From: Rhizobium sp. Q54
GTDB lineage: Bacteria > Pseudomonadota > Alphaproteobacteria > Rhizobiales > Beijerinckiaceae
NCBI GenBank assembly: GCA_945901195.1
Contig: CAMDKB010000255.1
Span: 1 to 6,770, forward strand
Reading direction: 5' to 3'
DNA: 6,770 bases
Shown: positions 1 through 5,382 of the stretch, piece after piece
How positions within the stretch are numbered: position 1 is the stretch's first letter
Layout of the letters: each line of letters opens with the position of its first letter
Notes under the pieces: generated by a model
What the model saw: the letters and a program-made list of their open reading frames with translations, nothing else
What the model was told of the DNA's origin: nothing
Databases searched by the model: none
Program-made: the position numbers and the translations under genes

Positions 1-2
1 GC

Positions 3-494
3 ATTTACGAGGCAAATCCCGATGTGAACTGTGTCGTCCATTCCCACGCACGCGGCGTGCTGGCTTTCACCATTTCGGATGTAAAGCTGGTGCCTGTTGT
101 TCACACTGGCGCATCCTGTGGCTGCGAAATGCCGGTCTGGGATATCGAGGACAAGTTTGGCGCAACAAACCTTCTGGTCGCCAATGTGGATCAGGGCCGT
201 GATCTGGCAAACACGCTGGGCAAGAATCGCGTGGCGCTGATGCGCGGCCACGGTTTTGCCGCTGCTGGCCGGACGCTTTCGGAAGCCCTCCGCATTTCCA
301 TCTATCTGCCCCAGAACGCACAGGTGCAGATGGAAGCCATGTTGCTCGGCGGCAAGTTAAAGGCGCTGACAGCAGGCGAAATGGAAGTGCGCGCTGCAGC
401 AGGCCCCGATGGCAGTGATATTGCGCGCGCCATGCAATACTGGGCGCGCCGCGCCAATTGCGAGCATTTCCTCACCTACAAGAAGAGCGTGTAA
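3..494 (+). CDS. Class II aldolase/adducin-family protein (3' part, truncated by window start)
   Basis: The reading frame is open from the left edge (first full codon at 3) to the TAA at 492-494, so the start codon and N-terminal part lie outside the window; 163 residues are visible. The visible protein opens IYEANPDVNCVVHSHARGVL. The HSH pair and the later His in LMRGHG are the metal-binding histidines of the class II aldolase/adducin fold, which binds a divalent metal, typically zinc. The stretch from PVWDIEDKFGATNLLV to LMRGHGFAAAGRTLSEAL resembles, from memory, the subgroup often annotated as HCOMODA / 2-hydroxy-3-carboxymuconic semialdehyde decarboxylase more than the fuculose- or ribulose-phosphate enzymes. 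The reaction is therefore either retro-aldol cleavage or decarboxylation of a ketoacid; the substrate is unknown. It is probably cytoplasmic. It lies 55 bases upstream of a solute-binding protein gene in the same direction and likely shares its transcript. The family call is firm; the exact reaction is not. Confidence 0.88.
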   Translation: MYEANPDVNCVVHSHARGVLAFTISDVKLVPVVHTGASCGCEMPVWDIEDKFGATNLLVANVDQGRDLANTLGKNRVALMRGHGFAAAGRTLSEALRISIYLPQNAQVQMEAMLLGGKLKALTAGEMEVRAAAGPDGSDIARAMQYWARRANCEHFLTYKKSV

Positions 495-502
495 GTATGG
501 CC

Positions 503-526
503 CTTCTCCCTGTAAACAGGGAGAAG
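503..526. repeat. Perfect 10-bp inverted repeat with a 4-base loop
   Basis: CTTCTCCCTG (503-512) is the exact reverse complement of CAGGGAGAAG (517-526), separated by TAAA. It fills the middle of the 55-base gap between the aldolase-type gene and the binding-protein gene. RNA from either strand could fold into a stable hairpin. No T-run follows it on the + strand (CCGCTTTCCG comes next), so it is a poor intrinsic terminator for the upstream gene. Its right arm contains the only purine-rich, Shine-Dalgarno-like stretch ahead of the next gene. It could be an mRNA-processing or stability element, or one copy of a dispersed intergenic palindrome family; the latter is inference. Confidence 0.8.
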
Positions 527-549
527 CCGCTTTCCGATTGGATGCCCCA

Positions 550-1566
550 ATGTCCCAACAAATGTTCCGCACCGTCCTCGCTCTTGCTCTGCTTGCAGCA
601 TCGGGTGTCTCGTCCCGTGCCCAATCCGTCGCTGAATTTTATCGCGGCAAAACAGCCACTATGATGATCGGCGTCAGCGCGGGCGGCGAATATGATTTGC
701 AGGCGCGGCTGATCGCCCGACATATTGGAAAATACATTCCCGGTAATCCCACGTTCATTGCACAAAACATGACAGGAGCCGGCGGCATCATCATGGCTTC
801 GCACCTCTATGCAATCGCGCCGCAAGACGGCACGGCTGTTGGCGTGATCCAGAACGGATTTCCGGCGATGCAAGCTATCGGCAAGCGCAAGGTGGCATTT
901 GAATCCGCCAGATTTCACTGGATCGGTTCGATCAACTCCACTGTCGAAACCATGGCGCTTTGGAAAACCGCCGGCGCCACAAACGTCGAGGAAGCGAGAC
1001 AAAAGGAAATACCCATCGGCTCTGTCGGCAACGCCAACATAACGTATGGCTTCCCGATGCTGATGAACGAATTTGCAGGCACCAAATTCAAGATGGTGAT
1101 CGGCTATCGCGGTGGCAACGACATCAACCTCGCCATGGAGCGCGGCGAAGTCGGTGGACGCAACAACACCTGGTCGAGCTGGAAATCGACACGCAGCGAT
1201 TGGCTCAAGAACAAGGATATTTATATCCTCGCCTATGGTGGCCCGACACCACCAGATATCGGCGATGTGCCTTCGCTGGAAAGCCTCGCAAAAACCGAAG
1301 AAGAACGCATGGTCATGCGGCTTGTGCTCTCAGGCACCAATTTCGGCCGCCCCATGGTTGCACCGCCCGGTGTGCCCATGGATCGGGTAGCCGCCATACG
1401 CAAGGCATTTCTCGACATGACCAAGGATCCCGCCTTCGTCAAAGAAACCGAGACAATGAAAATAGACATTGATCCGCAACGCGGCGAGGACATGGAAAAG
1501 ATCATTCGCGAAATCATGGCCTATCCCGACAACGTCAAGGCGCGCGCGGCAGATTTTGTGGAATGA
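550..1566 (+). CDS. Tripartite tricarboxylate transporter-type (TctC/Bug) periplasmic substrate-binding protein
   Basis: This 338-residue protein is of normal length for the family. Residues 1-24 look like a Sec signal peptide: an Arg near the N-terminus, a hydrophobic run VLALALLAASGV, and a likely cleavage in SSRA|QS after Ala24, so the mature protein should be periplasmic. The mature part shows the Bug pattern: GVSAGGEYDLQARLIARHIG (41-60), then IPGNPTFIAQNMTGAGG and LYAIAPQDGT (63-95). These match the subgroup typified by NMPGAG and LYNVAPKDGT. Members bind carboxylates or other small organic acids and deliver them to a TctA/TctB membrane pair; neither partner is in this window. The ATG at 550 puts the signal peptide at the very N-terminus but has no good ribosome site at normal spacing. 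An in-frame TTG at 538, adding four residues, sits 11 bases after GGGAGAAG (520-526) and is an alternative start. An upstream in-frame start at 409 would overlap the previous gene by 86 bases and bury the signal peptide. The ligand is unknown. Confidence 0.93.
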   Translation: MSQQMFRTVLALALLAASGVSSRAQSVAEFYRGKTATMMIGVSAGGEYDLQARLIARHIGKYIPGNPTFIAQNMTGAGGIIMASHLYAIAPQDGTAVGVIQNGFPAMQAIGKRKVAFESARFHWIGSINSTVETMALWKTAGATNVEEARQKEIPIGSVGNANITYGFPMLMNEFAGTKFKMVIGYRGGNDINLAMERGEVGGRNNTWSSWKSTRSDWLKNKDIYILAYGGPTPPDIGDVPSLESLAKTEEERMVMRLVLSGTNFGRPMVAPPGVPMDRVAAIRKAFLDMTKDPAFVKETETMKIDIDPQRGEDMEKIIREIMAYPDNVKARAADFVE

Positions 1567-1576
1567 CTTGAGACCT

Positions 1577-1583
1577 GGAAAAG
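1577..1583 (+). promoter_or_regulatory. Ribosome binding site fixing the dehydrogenase start
   Basis: GGAAAAG lies five bases before the ATG at 1589. It supports this start over an in-frame upstream start at 1469, which would overlap the preceding gene by nearly 100 bases and add 40 residues unlike the family. Confidence 0.6.
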
Positions 1584-1588
1584 ATATC

Positions 1589-2536
1589 ATGAAAATCGTC
1601 GTATATGCGCAAGGCGTGCGCTCGGAAGTCGTCAATCTGATCACTGGCTCCAGTCAGGGCGATGTGATCGCCGCCAAGACTCCAGAGCTTGAATCCGCGC
1701 TCGCTGATGCCGATGGCCTTGTGTTGCAGGATTTTGTATGGACACCGGACATTTCGGCCATTGCGCAGAAGTCCACCAGGCTGAAATGGATTCAGCTGCT
1801 CACGTCCGGCTACGACCGCATGACACAATTTGGCGTACCCAAAGGTGTCACAATCTGCAATGCGCGCGGCGCATTTTCCCATTCAGTCTCGGTCCATGGC
1901 ATAGGGCTTTATCTCGCCTTGTTGCGCGGTGTGCCGATAATACTTGCTCAACAGAAACAAAGTTCCTGGCAACGCGATTTCGCGAATGTGCTGGCCGTGC
2001 CAGCCGAATCCAGCGTGGTCATCCTTGGTTTTGGTTCGATTGGTCAGGAGATCGCGCGATTGCTGAAGCCTTTCGGCCCGCACATTACCGGCGTCAACCG
2101 CTCCGGGGCGCCCCATGCGCTCGCCGACAGAATTGTAAAATCCTCTGAAGCTCAACCGGCCCTGCAAAATGCAGACGCCATCTTTCTCTCCATGCCGCTG
2201 GATGGCGCAACACGGCATGCCATCGGAACGCAACAGCTCAAAAGCTACAAGCGCAGCGCAGTGCTGATCAATGTTGGCCGGGGCGGTCTGTGGGATCAGA
2301 ATGCACTGGCGCAAGGTCTTCATGACGGCTTGATCGCAGGCGCGGCGACGGATGTCACAGATCCCGAACCGCTGCCCTCCGATCATCCACTCTGGACCGC
2401 ACCAAATTTCATTCTCTCGCCGCATGTATCTGGGGCATCGGGAGAAGTCGGCTACAAATCACAGGCTGGCATCGCGATTGATAATATCGCGCGTTACCGG
2501 CGCGGCGAAAAGCTCGAAAACATCGTTACCGTATAG
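1589..2536 (+). CDS. D-isomer-specific 2-hydroxyacid dehydrogenase
   Basis: The 315-residue product has the usual length of the D-2-hydroxyacid dehydrogenase family (formate/glycerate dehydrogenase fold), which interconverts 2-ketoacids and D-2-hydroxyacids with NAD(P)(H) in the cytoplasm. The Rossmann motif GFGSIG is at 147-152. The catalytic triad is complete: Arg231 in NVGRGG, Glu260 in TDPEPLP and His279 in LSPHVSG, with the expected 19-residue gap from Glu to His. After the second strand of the nucleotide fold the sequence reads GVNRSG (168-173). An Arg/Ser there instead of an acidic residue is known in NADPH-preferring members such as glyoxylate/hydroxypyruvate reductases, so NADP(H) use is a reasonable inference. 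It starts 22 bases after the binding-protein gene and ends 9 bases before the enolase-superfamily gene, so it is operonic. It may reduce the ketoacid made by a neighbour or oxidise an imported hydroxyacid; which one cannot be told. Confidence 0.93.
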   Translation: MKIVVYAQGVRSEVVNLITGSSQGDVIAAKTPELESALADADGLVLQDFVWTPDISAIAQKSTRLKWIQLLTSGYDRMTQFGVPKGVTICNARGAFSHSVSVHGIGLYLALLRGVPIILAQQKQSSWQRDFANVLAVPAESSVVILGFGSIGQEIARLLKPFGPHITGVNRSGAPHALADRIVKSSEAQPALQNADAIFLSMPLDGATRHAIGTQQLKSYKRSAVLINVGRGGLWDQNALAQGLHDGLIAGAATDVTDPEPLPSDHPLWTAPNFILSPHVSGASGEVGYKSQAGIAIDNIARYRRGEKLENIVTV

Positions 2537-2545
2537 AGACCGCTC

Positions 2546-3730
2546 ATGCGCATCGCCAAACTCGAAACCTTTCACGCAGATGGCGGCTGGCGCGTCTGGT
2601 CGTTCCTGAAAATCACGACAGACGACAGCCTCACCGGCTGGTGCGAATATAACGAAGGCTTTGGCGCAGGGGGCGTCACCGAACTCATCGCCAAGTTTGC
2701 ACCCATCGTTACCGGAATGGACCCGCGCGCCGTTGGCCGCATCTCCACGCAATTGCGGGCCCTCACAAGGCTGGCGACCGGCGGACTCAACCATCAGGCC
2801 ATTGCGGCAATCGAGAACGCCTGCCTCGATATCAAGGGCAAGGCGGCCGGTGTGCCGGTCTATGCATTGTTCGGCGGGCCTTTTCGCGAAAAGCTGCCTG
2901 TCTATTGGTCCCATTGCGCGAGCTTTCGCGTATGGCGGCGGGACTATTTCGAGCAAAAACTCGGCATGAAACCGATACGCACCCTCGACGATATCAAAGC
3001 GCTGGGGCGGCAAGCGGTGGAACGCGGATTTACCGCCATCAAGACCAATCCGCTCAATCTCTGGCCCCAATCAAAATCTTTCAATTCGGGCTTTCGCATG
3101 GCGCCTGACATGCTTGAACGCCACCCCAACGACGCTTCAATTTCTGAAATGCGCGAAGTCCTGGCAGCTTTTCGCGAGGGCGTTGGGCCGCACACAGGCA
3201 TCATGTTTGATCTCAACTTCAACCAGCGTCCGGAAGGCTTCCTGCGCATTGCCCGGGCCCTTGAAGAGTTCAATCTGCAATGGCTGGAACTTGATATCCA
3301 CGATGCCGATGCCCTCAGTCATATCCGCTCGCAGGTGAAAACACCCATCGCCTCCCTCGAAGCCGTACACGGCATGGCCGCCTATCGCCCGTTTTTTGAA
3401 AAGCGCGCTGTCGATGTGGCGGTCGTTGATGTGCCCTGGAACGGACTTTGGGAATCCACACGCATTGCAACTTTGGCGGACGCCTTCGAAGTAGATTGCG
3501 CACCCCATAATTTCTATGGAGATCTTGCCAGCATCATGAGCGCCCATTTCTGCGCAGCTATCCCGAACTTCCGCATCATGGAACTGGAAGTCGACGATGT
3601 CTCCTGGAAGAGCGAGTTCGTATCCATTCCCCCGGTCGTCGAAAACGGCATGTTCCATGTGCCAACCGGCCCCGGTTGGGGCACAGATGTAAACGAAGAA
3701 GCGTTGAAGAAATACGCGGTGAAGAAATAG
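2546..3730 (+). CDS. Enolase-superfamily enzyme, mandelate racemase/muconate lactonizing type (probable acid-sugar or hydroxyacid dehydratase)
   Basis: The 394-residue protein has the enolase-superfamily layout: an N-terminal capping domain (about 1-120) and a barrel domain. The metal ligands are visible as Asp222 (MFDLNF), Glu248 (QWLELD) and Glu272 (ASLEAV). Candidate acid/base residues are Lys166 (TAIKTN) on one face and the dyad Asp295 (VVDVPWNG) with His321 (CAPHNF) on the other. The spacings 222-248, 272-295 and 295-321 are close to those of mandelate racemase (195-221, 247-270, 270-297), placing it in the mandelate racemase subgroup. Members abstract the proton alpha to a carboxylate; most known ones dehydrate acid sugars to 2-keto-3-deoxy acids. 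Between Lys166 and Asp222 there are 56 residues against 31 in mandelate racemase, so an active-site loop is longer, as in several dehydratases. A weak AGAGA overlaps the upstream stop codon six bases before the ATG, suggesting translational coupling. The substrate is unknown. Confidence 0.92.
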   Translation: MRIAKLETFHADGGWRVWSFLKITTDDSLTGWCEYNEGFGAGGVTELIAKFAPIVTGMDPRAVGRISTQLRALTRLATGGLNHQAIAAIENACLDIKGKAAGVPVYALFGGPFREKLPVYWSHCASFRVWRRDYFEQKLGMKPIRTLDDIKALGRQAVERGFTAIKTNPLNLWPQSKSFNSGFRMAPDMLERHPNDASISEMREVLAAFREGVGPHTGIMFDLNFNQRPEGFLRIARALEEFNLQWLELDIHDADALSHIRSQVKTPIASLEAVHGMAAYRPFFEKRAVDVAVVDVPWNGLWESTRIATLADAFEVDCAPHNFYGDLASIMSAHFCAAIPNFRIMELEVDDVSWKSEFVSIPPVVENGMFHVPTGPGWGTDVNEEALKKYAVKK

Positions 3731-3738
3731 TCCTGAAC

Positions 3739-3752
3739 GTATTCTGGAATAC
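3739..3752. repeat. 14-bp perfect dyad in the gap before the LLM oxidoreductase gene
   Basis: GTATTC (3739-3744) and GAATAC (3747-3752) are exact reverse complements around TG. Allowing one bulged C (3753), the pairing extends to the flanking AC and GT. It lies 8 bases after the enolase-superfamily stop and 44 bases before the next ATG. The tight two-base centre is more typical of a dimeric repressor site than of a terminator, and no T-run follows. No second copy was noticed in the other gaps. An operator role is inference. Confidence 0.45.
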
Positions 3753-3785
3753 CGTGCGCCCTTCGCAAACAGAAGAAAACAGTCC

Positions 3786-3790
3786 GGAGA
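3786..3790 (+). promoter_or_regulatory. Ribosome binding site of the LLM oxidoreductase gene
   Basis: GGAGA is six bases before the ATG at 3797. It is stronger than the site of the preceding gene and fixes the start. Confidence 0.65.
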
Positions 3791-3796
3791 CAGATC

Positions 3797-4795
3797 ATGA
3801 TCAAGCTGGGCCTCTGGACACCACTTCCGCACACCATCAGGCCAGAACCCGAGATCGATCTCGCCCTTGGTGATCTCAAGACACGCGGCCAGGGACTCGC
3901 CCAGGACCGGTCATTTCAGTTCGCGCTGAAAGCGGTGAGAGACGCAGAGGATATGGGCTTTGACATCACACTCGTTGCCGAGCGGCTTGTCGCAGCCGAT
4001 CTTGAAGCCTGGGTCGTTTCCTCCGCACTGGCTGTCTTGACGTCGAAAATCGAAATCATGACTGCTGTTCATCCCGGCATCGTCAATCCTCAGCTGGCTG
4101 CGAAAATGGGCGCTTCTCTGGATCGCCTGACAGGCGGGCGTTTTGCTATCAACGTCGTTCCAGGCCGCCGCACGCATGAATTTGATCTTTATGGCAACGG
4201 CGGCTGGGTCGAAAAAGGACAGGATCATTACAAGCGTGTGGACGAGTTCATCCGCGTCTTGAAATCCATGTGGACCGAAGATGATTTTTCATTCGATGGA
4301 CAATTTTATCATGCCTCGAAAGGCTCGATGCTGACCAAGACCGTACGCACGCCGCATCCTCCCGTTTATGCCGCAAGCAGCGCCCACGAAGGCATGGAGA
4401 TCATCGCACGCGAATGCGCGCTCTGGTTTGTTTCCTACGGCGACGGCATTGATGCATATGAAGCAAACGTTGCCCGCATTTCGCATGATATGGCCGACAT
4501 GAAAGTGCGAGCCGCACGCCACAATCGCGAGATCGGTTTTGGTATATCGACTCTGATTGCCTGTTCGGACGACCCGTCTGAATTGATCGCCGATGCCCGC
4601 CGATTTGCGCAGGATCCGCTCCACAATGTGCCCATCAAGGCACTTGGCGCAGGTCTGATCGGAACGCCGCAGCTCATAGCAGATCGTATCCGCCGCTATG
4701 AGGACATGGGCATGAGCTTGCTGATGCTGCAATTCCATCCGTTCATGGACGGGCTGCGCACCTTTGCCGATCGCGTCATGCCGCTTCTGAAATAA
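3797..4795 (+). CDS. LLM-class (luciferase-like) flavin-dependent oxidoreductase
   Basis: The 332-residue protein belongs to the bacterial luciferase-like family, which uses reduced FMN (or F420 in other lineages) supplied by a partner reductase to oxygenate small substrates. The clearest signatures are AAKMGASLDRLTGGRFAINV (101-120) followed by VPG, which matches the ASTLDRLSGGR...NVVTG block of the alkanesulfonate (SsuD), dimethylsulfone (SfnG) and pyrimidine (RutA) monooxygenases. Also visible are YAASSAHEGM (191-200), GTPQLIADRIRRYEDMG (289-305) and the C-terminal LLMLQFHPFMDGLRTFADRV (308-327). The length is shorter than SsuD and RutA by a few tens of residues. It is the last gene of the + strand cluster, 66 bases after its neighbour, and has its own good ribosome site. 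No flavin reductase is in the window. Its stop codon is two bases from that of the opposing receiver gene. The family is certain; whether it cleaves C-S, C-N or C-C bonds cannot be read from the sequence. Confidence 0.93.
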   Translation: MIKLGLWTPLPHTIRPEPEIDLALGDLKTRGQGLAQDRSFQFALKAVRDAEDMGFDITLVAERLVAADLEAWVVSSALAVLTSKIEIMTAVHPGIVNPQLAAKMGASLDRLTGGRFAINVVPGRRTHEFDLYGNGGWVEKGQDHYKRVDEFIRVLKSMWTEDDFSFDGQFYHASKGSMLTKTVRTPHPPVYAASSAHEGMEIIARECALWFVSYGDGIDAYEANVARISHDMADMKVRAARHNREIGFGISTLIACSDDPSELIADARRFAQDPLHNVPIKALGAGLIGTPQLIADRIRRYEDMGMSLLMLQFHPFMDGLRTFADRVMPLLK

Positions 4796-4797
4796 GT

Positions 4798-5187
4798 TCA
4801 GGCAGCCGTTTTCAGCACATTTTCGATGCTGGCTTTCAGCGCGGAGGGCCGCATCGGCTTGACGATCAACCGGACCGCACCAAGATCTCGGGCCGAACTC
4901 ATGACCTTCCAGTCGCCATCCATCGTCAGAAAAACCACGGGCGGCGCATCATCACCAAATTCTTCGCGCAAATGTTCAAGAAGTTCTGCGCCACCCTTGG
5001 GCTGCATGTGCCAGTCAGACAGCACCCATGCATATTTCCGGTCGCGAATTTTCGCCAGCGCCTCGTTGCCATCGCAAGCTTCGTCAACAGAGAAAAACCC
5101 CAGTTGATTCAGGCAACCCTTGATCACTTGACGCATGGAGGCCACGTCATCGACGACGAGGATGGCCTCGTCCCGCTTGTAGCTCAT
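4798..5187 (-). CDS. Stand-alone CheY-like response regulator receiver domain
   Basis: The 129-residue protein is a single receiver domain with no output domain. The acidic pair Asp13-Asp14 (LVVDDV), the phosphoacceptor Asp58 (VLSDWHM), Thr88 (FLTMDG) and Lys110 (IVKPM) are all present, so phosphorylation by a histidine kinase is expected. SDWHMQPKGGAELL is strikingly like SDWNMPNMDGLELL of enterobacterial CheY. Two departures stand out: the Pro that usually follows M two or three residues after the phospho-Asp is replaced by Gln62, and the CheY switch Tyr (before VVKP) corresponds to Leu107. The start is supported by AAGGGA (complement of 5197-5202) nine bases upstream. No kinase, phosphatase or chemotaxis gene is in view, so its partner is elsewhere. 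It is probably a cytoplasmic phosphorelay or signalling protein. It looks unrelated to the flanking catabolic genes and converges on the LLM gene. No gene symbol is assigned. Confidence 0.92.
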   Translation of the reverse strand: MSYKRDEAILVVDDVASMRQVIKGCLNQLGFFSVDEACDGNEALAKIRDRKYAWVLSDWHMQPKGGAELLEHLREEFGDDAPPVVFLTMDGDWKVMSSARDLGAVRLIVKPMRPSALKASIENVLKTAA

Positions 5188-5382
5188 GATATGGTTTCCC
5201 TTGCTTAACTTTTCACGCGTCCCGATACCGGCAATACGCGCAGATCGTGAAAGAGCTTATGAAAAGAAACGTAAAATTTGAAATTTCCCTTACGGAAGCA
5301 TGGTTTGAGCGCCTTCGATCCACTCCTGGTTAATGCATCGTAACAACTGGCGCCAACAATACGGGCGGGACGTGTCACACCA
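5188..5382 (-). promoter_or_regulatory. Intergenic leader/promoter region of the receiver gene
   Basis: This 195-base non-coding stretch lies between the end of the hydrolase gene and the start of the receiver gene, both on the - strand, so it should contain the receiver promoter and any hydrolase terminator. I see no convincing -35/-10 pair and no stem followed by a T-run. Visible features are an AT-rich dyad AAATTT-G-AAATTT (5274-5286); an 8-bp palindrome TGGCGCCA (5348-5355) overlapping or abutting two AACAA repeats; and TTTCACG (5211-5217) with a matching CGTGAAA about 30 bases further on, which could form a loose stem in the leader. None can be assigned a function. Short ATG-initiated frames on the - strand stop within a few codons. 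Confidence 0.4.

Noticed and set aside
503..535. Intrinsic terminator after the aldolase-type gene
   Set aside because: The stem is strong but no T-run follows on the + strand, so I report it only as an inverted repeat.
409..549. N-terminal extension of the TctC gene back to 409
   Set aside because: It overlaps the aldolase-type coding sequence by 86 bases, has no family resemblance, and would put the signal peptide in the middle of the protein.
472..1002. 176-codon open frame on the - strand
   Set aside because: It lies antisense to the well-supported TctC gene, its translation shows no recognisable motif, and it is explained by codon bias of the real gene.
960..1472. 170-codon frame on the + strand inside the TctC gene
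   Set aside because: Its Arg/His-rich, low-complexity translation is typical of a shifted frame of a GC-rich gene.
1469..1588. N-terminal extension of the dehydrogenase to 1469
   Set aside because: It overlaps the end of the TctC gene. The protein homology begins at the ATG at 1589, which has a good ribosome site.
1883..2425. 180-codon open frame on the - strand
   Set aside because: It is a shadow of the dehydrogenase gene, whose coenzyme and catalytic motifs are complete on the + strand.
3137..3832. 231-codon open frame on the - strand
   Set aside because: It covers the enolase-superfamily gene and the start of the LLM gene in antisense. It has no domain signature, and the opposite strand carries intact catalytic motifs.
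4813..4831. CAGCA...TGCTG hairpin just inside the receiver gene as terminator for the LLM gene
   Set aside because: Only five pairs with a loose loop and no T-run; it lies within coding sequence and such stems are expected by chance.
5325..5345. CtrA-type binding site upstream of the receiver gene (TTAC...TTAACC on the - strand)
   Set aside because: One half is imperfect and the spacer is six bases instead of seven. It is also about 140 bases from the start codon, so it is too weak to call.
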